From: Acidimicrobiaceae bacterium
GTDB lineage: Bacteria; Actinomycetota; Acidimicrobiia; Acidimicrobiales; Aldehydirespiratoraceae
Assembly: GCA_018699415.1 (NCBI GenBank)
Contig: JABIQM010000090.1
Coordinates: forward strand, 1-39,226
Reading direction: 5' to 3'
Length of the DNA stretch: 39,226 nt
Shown here: one piece after another, positions 24,661-33,199 of the stretch
Layout of the letters: each line of letters begins with the position of its first letter
How positions within the stretch are numbered: the first letter of the stretch is position 1
Position numbers and translations under genes: made by a program
The notes under the pieces: generated by a model
What the model was told of the DNA's origin: nothing
The model's database searches: none
The model's input: the letters and a program-made list of their open reading frames with translations, nothing else

Positions 24661-25864
24661 GGTGTTGCTTTACGGCGTACATGGCTTCGTCTGCTGTGGC
24701 CAGCAATTGTGCGGTGGTTGGTTGACCGGTGGTGACAGATATGCCGATGCTCACATCGATAGTGATGACTCGGCCACCGACGATGATGGGCTTGATAATT
24801 GCCTCACGGATTCGCGCCGCGATGGTTTTGGCGAGTACCGGACCTGAGTGGGGGAGCGCGACAACAAACTCGTCACCGCCGAGACGGCCCACCAGATCGT
24901 CGGGGCGTATCGCCCGTTTGATTCGGTGAGCAACTTCAATGAGGGCCTCGTCGCCGGTCGCATGGCCGAACCGATCGTTGACTGGTTTGAAGCCGTCGAG
25001 ATCACAGAAGAGAACCATGATGTCGTGGTCGGAGGATTCGCTGGCCAATTTGTCGAGTTGGGTCAGAAGCGCCCGTCGATTGAGGACTCCAGTAAGGGCG
25101 TCGTGATCGGCCATGTCACGGAGTTGTGCCTGGGTTCTCTTGAGGTCGCTGATGTTGGTAGCGCTCACGACGAAGCCATTGATGAGCGGATCGGTCCGGA
25201 GATCTGTGATGCTCAGGTCGAGCACCACCTCGTAGCCCTCGGCGTGGCGGAACGTGTATGGAGCTGAGAATGATCCGTTGATCGATGTGAAGGCATCGCG
25301 GAAGGCAGATTGGTCGGAGAGGTGCACGAATGCGAACAGTTCCTCGCCGGAGACAATGCCGAGGTCGTAACCCAAGAGGCGGGTGAGTTCAGCGTTCGCT
25401 GATGTAATGCAGCCGTCCTCGTCGAGCCTGATCAGCAGCGAGGTGGCGTGATGAACGAGCGCACGGAGCAAGTCAGTGTCGCCGGATCCGAACTCAAGGC
25501 CCTGACGGTCAGCAGTGTCGCGGATCCCGATGACAATGCTCAGATCGTCGCCGTCTTCTGCACTGATGGACCGGCCACGAATCTCGCAATGACGCCATCG
25601 ATTCTTGCCGTCCTTGATTCGAACGTCGATCAGACGGCCGACTTCCTTCTCCTTGACTGAAGCGAAAGCGGCGGCGGCCAGGGCATGGTCGTCAGGATGG
25701 AGGAGTTCGAAGACTGAGAGTCGCGTCAATTCCGATGCTTGCATACCCGAGAACTGGACCGCAGCGTGATTGACCCACTGAATGTTGCCGTTCTGGTGAA
25801 CGACCACCACTGGATCAGGAAGCATCTCGAGGACCCGTGCGAGGTCCTTGGGGTCTGCGGGCAT
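24632..25864 (-). CDS. PAS-PAS-GGDEF diguanylate cyclase
   Basis: Predicted soluble c-di-GMP synthase of 410 residues. ATG 25864 is used because longer forms need a TTG start. Two PAS domains cover about 7-121 and 129-243. The GGDEF domain has an intact GGDEF motif at 329-333, the FCDLDGFKPVNDRFGH metal/nucleotide segment, and an RPDD inhibitory site five residues before GGDEF, so product inhibition is expected. There is no EAL domain and no membrane segment. It reads into a GT87 glycosyltransferase gene with a 29-base overlap, suggesting the cyclase may influence cell-envelope polysaccharide, but this link is only positional. It diverges from mdh. No ribosome binding site is clear. Confidence 0.88.
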   Translation of the reverse strand: MPADPKDLARVLEMLPDPVVVVHQNGNIQWVNHAAVQFSGMQASELTRLSVFELLHPDDHALAAAAFASVKEKEVGRLIDVRIKDGKNRWRHCEIRGRSISAEDGDDLSIVIGIRDTADRQGLEFGSGDTDLLRALVHHATSLLIRLDEDGCITSANAELTRLLGYDLGIVSGEELFAFVHLSDQSAFRDAFTSINGSFSAPYTFRHAEGYEVVLDLSITDLRTDPLINGFVVSATNISDLKRTQAQLRDMADHDALTGVLNRRALLTQLDKLASESSDHDIMVLFCDLDGFKPVNDRFGHATGDEALIEVAHRIKRAIRPDDLVGRLGGDEFVVALPHSGPVLAKTIAARIREAIIKPIIVGGRVITIDVSIGISVTTGQPTTAQLLATADEAMYAVKQHRDSAKAAPV

Positions 25865-25983
25865 GAGGTGACTATCGGCAATAGGCGTTCGGATGCAAGG
25901 ACAACGGCTTGGCAACGACGTTCTTCTCCCGGCTTTTACCGATTCACACAGTGCTGAACGTCACTGCCGAGAAGCCGCGCTGG

Positions 25984-25989
25984 TAGCGT
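25984..25989 (+). promoter_or_regulatory. -10-like hexamer of mdh
   Basis: TAGCGT about 34 bases before the mdh ATG, leaving a leader that contains the GGAGAAG ribosome binding site. It lies in the 159-base divergent region shared with the cyclase gene. Confidence 0.35.
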
Positions 25990-26023
25990 TTACCCCGTTC
26001 GTTATCCGCTATCGGAGAAGTCT

Positions 26024-27010
26024 ATGAAGACCCCAGTTCGCGTCGCTGTCACCGGTGCCGCCGGCCAGATCGGCTACAGCCTCCTCTTTCGTATTGCAAG
26101 CGGATCGCTGCTCGGCCCCGATCAGTCGATCATCCTGCAGCTTCTCGAGATCCCGCCAGCGATGGGGGCGCTCGAAGGTGTAGCGATGGAACTCAACGAC
26201 GGCGCCTTCCCGTTGCTGGCCGGTATCACCCAGAGTGACGATCCGAACAAGGCCTTCGATGGGGCCAATATCGCCATGCTGGTTGGTTCTCGTCCCCGCT
26301 CAAAGGGCATGGAGCGCAAGGACCTTCTCGAAGCGAATGGCGCCATCTTCACCGTTCAGGGTCGTGCGCTCAACGCCAACGCTGCTGATGACATCAAGGT
26401 GCTCGTGGTTGGCAACCCGGCTAACACCAACTCGCTCATCGCCATGAACAACGCGGCCGACATCCCTGATGCCCGCTTCACAGCGATGACCCGCCTTGAT
26501 CACAATCGTGCGAAAGCACAGCTAGCTCAGAAGCTTGACGTCACTGTCAACGACATCGCCAAGATGACGATCTGGGGCAATCATTCCGCCACCCAGTACC
26601 CCGATCTCTTTCACTGCGAGGTCAATGGTTCGAACGCCGCCGACGTCGTTGGTGACCAGGATTGGCTTGAGAACAATTTCATCCCCACCGTCCAGCAGCG
26701 TGGCGCCGCCATTATCGAAGCCCGCGGGCTGTCGTCGGCTGCGTCGGCTGCGTCGGCCGCCGTCGACCACGTGCACGACTGGGTGCTTGGCACCGACGAA
26801 AGTGACTGGGTCTCCATGGCCATCCCGTCTGACGGTAGCTATGGCGTGCCTGAGGGATTGATGTCGTCGTTCCCGGTGACCTGCTCGGATGGCGAGTATT
26901 CGATCGTTGAGGGTCTCGACATCGACGAGTTCTCCCAGGGTCGTATTGATGCCACTGTGGCTGAGTTGGCCGAAGAGCGCGACACCGTCCGCGAACTCGG
27001 CCTGATCTGA
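26024..27010 (+). CDS. mdh: Malate dehydrogenase
   Basis: TCA-cycle enzyme oxidising malate to oxaloacetate, 328 residues, of the cytosolic/actinobacterial-type MDH group. The NAD-binding GxxGxxG segment is [12 protein letters not shown] at 11-22. The substrate arginine loop includes [13 protein letters not shown], the catalytic aspartate lies in [10 protein letters not shown], and the catalytic histidine in [16 protein letters not shown] precedes the ATG by six bases. A short run of SAA codons ([10 protein letters not shown]) comes from a 9-nt repeat and is a normal feature of this subfamily. Downstream come a seven-base-pair hairpin and the second copy of the palindromic repeat that also follows icd. 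Confidence 0.96.
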   Translation: MKTPVRVAVTGAAGQIGYSLLFRIASGSLLGPDQSIILQLLEIPPAMGALEGVAMELNDGAFPLLAGITQSDDPNKAFDGANIAMLVGSRPRSKGMERKDLLEANGAIFTVQGRALNANAADDIKVLVVGNPANTNSLIAMNNAADIPDARFTAMTRLDHNRAKAQLAQKLDVTVNDIAKMTIWGNHSATQYPDLFHCEVNGSNAADVVGDQDWLENNFIPTVQQRGAAIIEARGLSSAASAASAAVDHVHDWVLGTDESDWVSMAIPSDGSYGVPEGLMSSFPVTCSDGEYSIVEGLDIDEFSQGRIDATVAELAEERDTVRELGLI

Positions 27011-27013
27011 TCT

Positions 27014-27030
27014 CCACCTGACCCAGGTGG
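27014..27030 (+). terminator. Hairpin just after mdh
   Basis: CCACCTG (27014-27020) and CAGGTGG (27024-27030) form a perfect seven-pair stem with a three-base loop, starting three bases after the mdh stop codon. No T-tract follows, so it may act with the palindromic repeat 22 bases further on. Confidence 0.45.
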
Positions 27031-27052
27031 TGGCCGGACCGCTTGCGTACAC

Positions 27053-27110
27053 CAAAGCACGTCGGGGGACAGACCCCAAACGTGCTTTGTCATCAAACGT
27101 GTTTTGTCAC
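27053..27110. repeat. Palindromic REP-like element, copy 2, with duplicated right arm
   Basis: CAAAGCACGT (27053-27062) pairs perfectly with ACGTGCTTTG (27080-27089) around the nested palindrome GGGGACAGACCCC (27065-27077). The 35-nt body aligns without gaps with copy 1 after icd, and the one outer-stem difference is compensated. The right arm is then repeated with two changes in 17 nt (27077-27093 and 27094-27110). The second arm overlaps the stop codon of the SCP2-domain gene, which comes from the other strand. Confidence 0.85.
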
Positions 27111-27454
27111 CCTGTGAAGAGTGCCAGTCCAGCGAGGGCTTCACGGGCGGCCATGAGTGCGTGAATGTCGCCGCCGATCTGGAGCTTTCCATCCAAGAAT
27201 GCTTGTTGGGCAGAGATCGTGCCGTCATTGATTCCCTTTGCGGTGGCCAGATTGGTGACGAGTCTGACGTCGGCGGTGGCGGCTTCGCCGCGCACGACCT
27301 GGACCACGCCACCCGCGATGACTGTGTGCCAGACAACGAGTGCATCGGTCGTGACGGTTTGTTGAAGCGTGATTGTGATGGCAGGGTCGGCGACGGCACT
27401 GGCCGCCCGTTCGATCACTGCATCAAACCATTTGTCGCTTAGAAAGTCGGCCAC
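27107..27454 (-). CDS. SCP2 sterol-transfer-domain protein
   Basis: Small cytosolic protein of 115 residues consisting of one SCP2-like lipid/sterol-carrier fold. The visible pattern is a mixed beta sheet (ITITLQQTVTTD, ALVVWHTVIAGGVVQVV, ADVRLVTNLATAKGINDG) followed by the family end segment QQAFLDGKLQIGGDIHALMAAREAL. The G-x-L-x-x-x-G-D segment near the C-terminus is the strongest evidence. Such proteins bind a hydrophobic ligand; which one is unknown. Its 3' end lies in the duplicated arm of a palindromic repeat. It diverges from the next gene with a 38-base gap to the short upstream frame at 27493. Confidence 0.85.
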   Translation of the reverse strand: MADFLSDKWFDAVIERAASAVADPAITITLQQTVTTDALVVWHTVIAGGVVQVVRGEAATADVRLVTNLATAKGINDGTISAQQAFLDGKLQIGGDIHALMAAREALAGLALFTG

Positions 27455-27479
27455 AGAGAAAGGCTACGGCCTCGCGCTC

Positions 27480-27485
27480 TAGCCT
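27480..27485 (+). promoter_or_regulatory. -10-like hexamer upstream of short leader frame
   Basis: TAGCCT with seven bases before a GTG at 27493 that opens a 24-codon frame. The spacing resembles the other possible leaderless starts in the window. Confidence 0.3.
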
Positions 27486-27492
27486 CAGTCCC

Positions 27493-27567
27493 GTGGATCA
27501 GAGACATGAGACCGTTGCCGCTGTTCGTCCGTGCAGCGTTGTTGTGCTTTGGCGAGTCGAGCCATGA
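27493..27567 (+). CDS. Possible 24-residue leader peptide
   Basis: A short frame from GTG 27493 to TGA 27567 whose stop overlaps an in-phase-shifted ATG (ATGA) opening the next gene at 27564. A -10-like TAGCCT lies seven bases upstream of the GTG, so it would be leaderless and could couple translation to the next gene. It encodes MDQRHETVAAV followed by RPCSVVVLWRVEP. Leaderless short frames upstream of genes are known in actinobacteria. There is no conservation evidence here, so this is a hypothesis. Confidence 0.35.
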   Translation: MDQRHETVAAVRPCSVVVLWRVEP

Positions 27568-28220
27568 TCGACCTCGCCATCATCGATCGCGGTGGCCCGT
27601 ACCCGGGAACTGTTGACCTGATTGACATCGAGTGGGTCGATCAACGACTCGGCATGGCGGGTTTGTTGCGGACCGTGGTGCGACCTGAATCCGGCTGCAC
27701 CTGGTTCCTCTCTGCGGTGTGCCAACGAGAAAGAGAGCCGGTGGTCGTGCTCGACTACGACCTGCCATTGGTGACGCACACTTTCGAATTTAGGGGGTCC
27801 GGGATTTGGGCCGACATTGCTTGTGAGGAAGAGGCGGAGCGATGGACGGTCGGACTTGAAGCATTTGGCCTCGCCGTTGACCCTGGCGAAGTCGTGACCC
27901 CAGACAGCTTTGGTGACCGCATAGCGATGGGACTTGACCTCGATGTCGAGACTTCGAGTGCACTTGAGCCGGAGGGGGATGGACTCGTGCATGAGGTTGC
28001 TGTCACCGGAGAAGTTCTCGTTGGCTCCAAGGCGTTCGAGATCGACGCGGTCGGCGTGCGTCGCCGTCGATGGGACGATTACTTGCCGGCACTTACCCCA
28101 CCCACCCCCGGCATTGAGGTGGTTGGCCGACTGGCGGTGCGATGGCCGGGGTTGCCGTCAGCGGAGATCCGCGGCTGGGTCCTCGGTAACCGACCCGGGT
28201 GGGTGGGGTTGTCGGCCTAG
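27564..28220 (+). CDS. Uncharacterised protein, possibly AttH/CrtC-like barrel
   Basis: Protein of 218 residues without signal peptide or membrane segments. ATG 27564 is used; a GTG at 27531 in the same frame would add eleven residues. The sequence is rich in predicted beta strands and acidic residues. The segment GEVLVGSKAFEIDAVGVRRRRWDD resembles the G-x-G-x-R-D-x-S-W region of lipocalin-like AttH/CrtC (hydroxyneurosporene-synthase-type) proteins, but the usual Ser is replaced, so the assignment is weak. I do not assign a function. Its TAG stop at 28218-28220 directly abuts the stop of the convergent DUF368 gene, so the two genes have no bases between them. Confidence 0.65.
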   Translation: MIDLAIIDRGGPYPGTVDLIDIEWVDQRLGMAGLLRTVVRPESGCTWFLSAVCQREREPVVVLDYDLPLVTHTFEFRGSGIWADIACEEEAERWTVGLEAFGLAVDPGEVVTPDSFGDRIAMGLDLDVETSSALEPEGDGLVHEVAVTGEVLVGSKAFEIDAVGVRRRRWDDYLPALTPPTPGIEVVGRLAVRWPGLPSAEIRGWVLGNRPGWVGLSA

Positions 28221-29135
28221 CTAGTGGGATGCGCTGTAACGTTCGCCGATCCTGGCGATGGCAATGACAAGTGCTGCCGCCACGATAGCGAGCATGAGTG
28301 GGCCAGCAATCTGGTCGATTTCTGGCCACTCAAGGCCAGTGCCATCGATGACTTCGGTCGCGTCCTCGCTGATTACGCCCACGCCGTTGGGCCACGGCCA
28401 GACAACGCGCAGTGAGCCGACCATGAGCCCGATGAGAGCGGCCATCACGATGTCGAAGGCTCGTTCGAGAACCCATCCGAGTACCGAGGAGAAAAGAGCG
28501 AGACCGATGACTGCGCCAATGGCCACGAAGATCAGGTCCCCAAATGCTCGGTCATCGACCGCTCCGAGGACAGCGGCATACATGCCCATCATTAGGAGGA
28601 TGAATGAGCCACTGATACCGGGCAAGATCATGGCGCAGATGGCAAGACTGCCTGCTCCCACAAAGACGAGTGCAGAGGGGTCTTGAACCGGCCCGGATTG
28701 ATATCCGAGTAGGAGGAACACAACGACCGCCACCATCGCCATGACTACGACATGAGTAAACATTCGCTTCTTTAGCGTCCCCCATGCCACGAAGACTGAT
28801 GCCACAACTAGCCCGAAGAAGAGGCCTGCCATCTCCTGGGGGTTGTCATGGAGTTGTGTCTCGATCAGGTGGGCCAGCAAGGTGATAGCCAGGAGGATGC
28901 CCAATAGCAGTGGGACCAGAAAGAGAAAGTCAAGCGCCGTGACTCGACGCCAGAAGCCCTTGATGTCTCCCTTGGCCAGGGTGCCAAGGGCGCGAGCACC
29001 GTCACGGATCGTGTCGATCAGCTTCTGGTAGATGCCGAAAACGAGGGCGATGGTTCCGCCGGATACACCGGGGACAACGTCGGCGGCTCCCATCACGAAT
29101 CCACGGGCAACTTGGGCAAGGATCTTGGGGATCAC
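28221..29135 (-). CDS. DUF368 polyprenyl-phosphate flippase (PopT-like)
   Basis: Integral membrane protein of 304 residues with about eight hydrophobic helices. The first reentrant segment carries the family signature GAADVVPGVSGGTIALVFG (about 16-34), and the second repeat has ILPGISGSFILLMMGMY. DUF368 proteins (PopT) have been shown to recycle undecaprenyl phosphate across the membrane for cell-wall synthesis. It starts at GTG 29135. The gene diverges from the alpha/beta hydrolase with only 26 bases between starts, so promoters overlap. It converges stop-to-stop with the preceding gene (TAGCTA). Confidence 0.88.
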   Translation of the reverse strand: MIPKILAQVARGFVMGAADVVPGVSGGTIALVFGIYQKLIDTIRDGARALGTLAKGDIKGFWRRVTALDFLFLVPLLLGILLAITLLAHLIETQLHDNPQEMAGLFFGLVVASVFVAWGTLKKRMFTHVVVMAMVAVVVFLLLGYQSGPVQDPSALVFVGAGSLAICAMILPGISGSFILLMMGMYAAVLGAVDDRAFGDLIFVAIGAVIGLALFSSVLGWVLERAFDIVMAALIGLMVGSLRVVWPWPNGVGVISEDATEVIDGTGLEWPEIDQIAGPLMLAIVAAALVIAIARIGERYSASH

Positions 29136-29161
29136 GGTCGCTGAGGGTACCGTCGCTGCTC

Positions 29162-30043
29162 ATGATGAACGCGGCACACGACGCAGCGCGAGGAAACCTT
29201 GTCCGGGTGGGTGAGGTCGATCTTTGGGTTGATATCGACGGGCCTGACGATGGTGACATGGTCGTGCTCCTTGCCGGCGCCGATACGCCCGGCTTCCGTT
29301 GGTCCCGAGCGATTGTGGATCGACTGATCGTCGATGGCTATCGGGTGGTGCGGTTCGATCATCGAGACTGTGGGCGCTCGACCCGTTTTGGACCGTCGGA
29401 TGCGTATCTGCTTGATGATTTGGCTGCGGACATCGTCGGCCTACTCGATGAGTTGGGGGTTGGCGCTGCTCATCTTGTGGGCCGGTCCATGGGTGGCATG
29501 GTTGCGCAGGTGCTGGCGCTTGACCATCCGCGACGGGTGCGGTCGCTCAGCTTGTTTGGCACCACGCCCGGTGTTGGCGACGAACGTCTTCCTGGCCCCG
29601 ATGAGGACTTCATCGAGAAGATGACCTCGCGGCTTTTTGAGGGCCCGCCGCGTAAAGTCGAAGACCAAGTTGCCTGGATCGTCCAGCTTGCCAAGTTGAT
29701 GAACGGCACGCTCTACCCGATCGATGTCGATGCCGAGACTGCGTTGGCAGTTGCCGAGGTCGAGACGGGCTGGGCTGCAGAGACCGGGCACGGCGTTGCT
29801 GCGTTCTCCTCGAAGTCTCGTCTTGACCGTCTGGTTGAGATCGCAGCACCGACGCTCATTGTGCATGGATCAGCGGACGTTGTGCTGCCGATTGAGCATG
29901 GCCAGGCGTTGGCCGAAGGCATTCCTGGCGCGGTGTACATCGAAGTTGACGGTCTTGGTCATGAGGTTCCGGACGGGCTTATCGCAGAGATGTGGCCAGT
30001 TCTGCAGCACCACTTGCGATCATCGACCGACTGGGCCGGGTGA
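29162..30043 (+). CDS. Alpha/beta hydrolase (RdmC-like esterase)
   Basis: Cytosolic alpha/beta hydrolase of 293 residues. The catalytic triad is readable: nucleophile Ser109 in GRSMGG, acid Asp239 in HGSADVVLP and base His267 in GLGHEVP. The FDHRDCGRST segment and LLDDLAADIVGLLDELGV fit the aclacinomycin methylesterase RdmC-like branch. The substrate cannot be deduced. A TACCGT hexamer eight bases before the ATG could be a -10, and a second ATG lies one codon downstream. It diverges from the DUF368 gene and ends before a hairpin. Confidence 0.85.
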   Translation: MMNAAHDAARGNLVRVGEVDLWVDIDGPDDGDMVVLLAGADTPGFRWSRAIVDRLIVDGYRVVRFDHRDCGRSTRFGPSDAYLLDDLAADIVGLLDELGVGAAHLVGRSMGGMVAQVLALDHPRRVRSLSLFGTTPGVGDERLPGPDEDFIEKMTSRLFEGPPRKVEDQVAWIVQLAKLMNGTLYPIDVDAETALAVAEVETGWAAETGHGVAAFSSKSRLDRLVEIAAPTLIVHGSADVVLPIEHGQALAEGIPGAVYIEVDGLGHEVPDGLIAEMWPVLQHHLRSSTDWAG

Positions 30044-30053
30044 TGGCGCGGAA

Positions 30054-30081
30054 CGAGACATCCCGGGGCAGGGACGTCTCG
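30054..30081. terminator. Hairpin after the alpha/beta hydrolase
   Basis: CGAGAC (30054-30059) pairs with GTCTCG (30076-30081), then an A-C mismatch, then TCCC (30061-30064) with GGGA (30071-30074), around a six-base loop. It starts ten bases after the stop codon. There is no T-tract. Confidence 0.4.
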
Positions 30082-30420
30082 CTCGCGAAGGACGTTGTAG
30101 CCCACTGATGCTCGGTCTGAGGCTCATCCGTAGAGCGGTTCTCCGGCTGCCTCTCGGGCAGAGCGGTTGTGAGAAGTTCTTGGGACCGGTCTCGATCGCT
30201 GAAGAGTGGTGCGTATGGCATTGAGCGCAGACTTCAATGGCGGGTTCGGTCTGCGGTAGTTCGATGCCACCCTCCCTTCGGCCACAGAGTCCAACGGGAT
30301 GCCGAGGCGGCTGCTTCGGTCGAATGAAACCCCGTCGGCAAATTCCGAATACCGGAACATGTGACGTATGTCACCGTCGCGCCGACCGGCGTGCACGTCA
30401 AGAGAAATTTATTCGGCCAC

Positions 30421-30479
30421 CAAAAACATGACATTGTCCGGGATTGCCGGTCTCAGAGATGGGCAATCCCCGACAATGT
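30421..30479 (-). terminator. Terminator of the sdh operon
   Basis: On the minus strand, downstream of sdhB, GACAATGT/ACATTGTC and GGCAATCCC/GGGATTGCC form 17 base pairs interrupted by one C-C mismatch (30431-30448 with 30462-30479), with a 13-base loop. It is followed on that strand by CATGTTTTTGG, a short T-run. The layout fits an intrinsic terminator. Confidence 0.75.
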
Positions 30480-30493
30480 TGGAGCAGTTGGAG

Positions 30494-31264
30494 CTATTGG
30501 CTCGAGAGTGACCGGTTCTTGGTCTTCGACTTGATGTAGTCCCGGTTCATCATGGCGATGAAGTCGAGCGGAATCTCTTTTGGGCATGCCTCATGGCATT
30601 CGCCATGGTTTGTGCAGGCGCCAAAGAAGTCCTCCATGGTCTCGACCATGTTTTCCGTGCGCTTCCACCGTTCGGGCTGTCCCTGAGGCAACACGTTGAG
30701 GTGGGCGAGTTTAGCCGAGGTGAAGAGTTGGGCTGCCGAGTTGGGGCATGCCGCGACGCAGGCGCCGCAGCCGATGCATGCGGCCGCGTCCATCGCCATA
30801 TCGGCGACTTCCTTCGGAATCAGGATCTCGTTGGCATCGGGGGCAGTGCCTGTCGGCACCGAAATGTAGCCACCGGCCTCCACGATGCGATCGAAGGCAC
30901 GACGGTCGACCATGAGGTCCTTGAGCACAGGGAAGGACTGCGCCTTCCAGGGCTCGATGACGATTTCGTCACCGTCGTTGAACTTTCGCATGTGGAGCTG
31001 GCAGGTCGCCGTGGCCTTCTCAGGGCCGTGAGCCTGCCCGTTGATCATCACGCCACAGGTGCCACAGATGCCCTCACGGCAGTCGTGAGCGAATGTGACG
31101 GGTTCGATGTCGTCGCCGATCAATCGTTCATTGACGACGTCGAGCATCTCGAGGAACGAGGCATCCTCAGGGATGTCGTTGGCATCGACTTCTAGGAATG
31201 CCCCTTGAGCGTGCGGTCCGTCCTGGCGCCAGATCTTGAGCTTGAGGTTCAGCATTTTGCTCAT
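30494..31264 (-). CDS. sdhB: Succinate dehydrogenase iron-sulfur subunit
   Basis: Electron-transfer subunit of 256 residues. It has a [2Fe-2S] ferredoxin-like domain with Cys62, Cys67, Cys70 and Cys88 (CREGICGTC...C), a [4Fe-4S]-type motif with Cys163, Cys166, Cys169 and Cys173, and the third cluster segment with Cys217, Cys223 and Cys227. All ligands are intact. Class B-type sequence with [15 protein letters not shown] near the end. Twelve bases separate its start from the stop of sdhA. Last gene of the sdhCAB operon; a strong hairpin follows. Confidence 0.95.
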   Translation of the reverse strand: MSKMLNLKLKIWRQDGPHAQGAFLEVDANDIPEDASFLEMLDVVNERLIGDDIEPVTFAHDCREGICGTCGVMINGQAHGPEKATATCQLHMRKFNDGDEIVIEPWKAQSFPVLKDLMVDRRAFDRIVEAGGYISVPTGTAPDANEILIPKEVADMAMDAAACIGCGACVAACPNSAAQLFTSAKLAHLNVLPQGQPERWKRTENMVETMEDFFGACTNHGECHEACPKEIPLDFIAMMNRDYIKSKTKNRSLSSQ

Positions 31265-31276
31265 TTTTCGCTCCCT

Positions 31277-33199
31277 CTACTTGTACGAGCGCTGTGTCAG
31301 CGCCACGTTCTCGAAGTTCAGTTCTTCCTTGTGCAGGGTTGGCTCGGCGTCAGCGCCGTTCCATTCCCAAGCTCCGACGTAGGCAAAGTTGTCGTCGTCG
31401 CGCAGCGCCTCGCCCTCCGGCGTCTGTGACTCTTCACGGAAGTGACCGCCACAGCTTTCGCGGCGATGTAATGCATCGCGCACTTTGAGTTCGGCGAACT
31501 CCATGAAGTCATCGACCCGGTTGACCTTTTCGAGCATCGTGTTGATGCCGTCGGGGCTGCCGAGAACCTTGACGTTCTTTCGGAAATCCTCGCGCAAAGC
31601 GGGGATCTCCGAGAGTGCCGTCTGGAGGCCGGCCTCGTTGCGAGCCATGCCGCAGTGCTCCCAGACGATCTTGCCGAGCTCGCGGTGGTAGTGCTCGACA
31701 CCATGCGTGCCGCCCGTCTTCGAGGTCCACTGCCGGGTGCGATCGTCGACTTGCTGGACTGCCTCGGTGAATACCGGGTCGTTGGCGGGGACTGCACTGT
31801 CGCCGAGCTTCGGAGCCAGGTAGTCGCCGATCGTGTAGGGCAGAACGAAGTAGCCATCAGCCAAACCCTGCATTAGTGCCGAAGCGCCAAGACGGTTGGC
31901 GCCGTGGTCAGAGAAGTTGGCTTCGCCGAGGGCGTAGAGGCCGGGCACCGTGGTCATCAGGTTGTAGTCAACCCAGAGCCCACCCATGGTGTAATGCGTG
32001 GCCGGATAGATGCGCATCGGCTCGCTGTAGGGGTCTTCTCCGGTGATCCGCTCGTACATGTCGAAGAGGTTGCCGTAGCGCTCCTTCACTGCTTCGACGC
32101 CTTCGCGGGTAATAGCGGCAGCGAAGTCGAGGTAGACGCCATTCTTTAGCGGACCAACGCCTCGGCCCTCATCGACGACCGTCTTCGCGTTGCGGCTGGC
32201 GACGTCGCGTGGGACGAGGTTGCCGAACGCCGGGTACTTCTCTTCGAGATAGTAGTAACGCTCATCTTCGGGCACCTGATCAGCGCCACGAGCCTCGTCG
32301 GCGTCGCGAGGGACCCAGATACGTCCGTCGTTGCGCAGTGACTCCGACATGAGCGTCAGCTTTGACTGGAACTCGTCGGCGGCTGGGATGCAGGTTGGGT
32401 GAATCTGTGTGTAGCACGGGTTGGCGAACACGGCGCCCTTGCGGTGTGCTCGCCAACTGGCTGACACGTTGCACATCATGGCGTTCGTCGACAGGTAGTA
32501 AACGTTGCCGTAGCCGCCGGTTGCGAGTACCACGGCGTGGCCGCTATGAGCGCTGACTTCACCGGTCAGCATGTCGCGGGTGACGATGCCGACGGCCTCG
32601 CCATCCTTCTTCACAATGTCGAGCACGTCGGAACGGTTGTAGAGCGTGACCTTGCCGAGCGCGATCTGTGCCGCTAGTGCCTGGTAGGCACCGATCAGCA
32701 ACTGCTGCCCTGTCTGGCCTCGAGCGTAGAAGGTGCGGCTGACCTGGGCGCCACCGAACGAGCGGTTGGCAAGCAAACCACCGTACTCGCGAGCGAAAGG
32801 GACACCCTGAGCGGCGCATTGGTCGATGATGTCAACCGATACCTGTGCCAGGCGATGGACGTTGGCCTCGCGGGAGCGATAGTCGCCACCCTTCACCGTG
32901 TCGTAGAAGAGTCGGTGAACAGAGTCGCCGTCGTTGCGGTAATTCTTCGCCGCATTGACGCCTCCCTGAGCGGCAATCGAGTGTGCTCGGCGAGGCGAGT
33001 CATGGTAGGTGAAAACCTTGACGTTGTAGCCGAGCTCTGCAAGCGAGGCGGCAGCCGAAGCACCGGCTAGGCCGGTACCGACGACGATGACATCGAACTT
33101 GCGTTTGTTGGCCGGGTTGACAAGCTTGACCGAGAACTTGTGGTTGTCCCACTTCTCGGCGATTGGGCCGTCCGGAATCTTTGCGTCGAGCATGACCAT
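31277..33199 (-). CDS. sdhA: Succinate dehydrogenase flavoprotein subunit
   Basis: FAD-containing catalytic subunit of 640 residues that oxidises succinate to fumarate and passes electrons to SdhB. The dinucleotide motif [12 protein letters not shown] is at 39-50, the covalent-FAD histidine His73 lies in [11 protein letters not shown], and the substrate-binding segments HPTCIP and [16 protein letters not shown] follow. The C-terminal flavoprotein domain is complete. The ATG at 33199 overlaps the stop of sdhC by one base (TGATG), with GAGGAGG just upstream; ATG 33193 (MLDAK) is an equally possible start. Order sdhC-sdhA-sdhB is that of class-B enzymes. Confidence 0.96.
   Translation of the reverse strand: MVMLDAKIPDGPIAEKWDNHKFSVKLVNPANKRKFDVIVVGTGLAGASAAASLAELGYNVKVFTYHDSPRRAHSIAAQGGVNAAKNYRNDGDSVHRLFYDTVKGGDYRSREANVHRLAQVSVDIIDQCAAQGVPFAREYGGLLANRSFGGAQVSRTFYARGQTGQQLLIGAYQALAAQIALGKVTLYNRSDVLDIVKKDGEAVGIVTRDMLTGEVSAHSGHAVVLATGGYGNVYYLSTNAMMCNVSASWRAHRKGAVFANPCYTQIHPTCIPAADEFQSKLTLMSESLRNDGRIWVPRDADEARGADQVPEDERYYYLEEKYPAFGNLVPRDVASRNAKTVVDEGRGVGPLKNGVYLDFAAAITREGVEAVKERYGNLFDMYERITGEDPYSEPMRIYPATHYTMGGLWVDYNLMTTVPGLYALGEANFSDHGANRLGASALMQGLADGYFVLPYTIGDYLAPKLGDSAVPANDPVFTEAVQQVDDRTRQWTSKTGGTHGVEHYHRELGKIVWEHCGMARNEAGLQTALSEIPALREDFRKNVKVLGSPDGINTMLEKVNRVDDFMEFAELKVRDALHRRESCGGHFREESQTPEGEALRDDDNFAYVGAWEWNGADAEPTLHKEELNFENVALTQRSYK

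Larger units (their letters stand above)
30044..30493. other. 450-base gap between convergent genes
   Basis: No gene is recognised. It holds two hairpins (listed separately) and, at 30360-30375, TGTGA-N6-TCACC, which resembles a CRP-family site but lies far from any gene start. Short open frames exist on the minus strand (for example through RYSEFADGVSF) without family resemblance. It may contain a decayed gene. Confidence 0.5.

Noticed and set aside
26735-26761. Nine-nt repeat in mdh as a possible minisatellite of interest
   Set aside because: It encodes the SAASAASAA segment seen normally in this MDH group, so it is explained by the protein.
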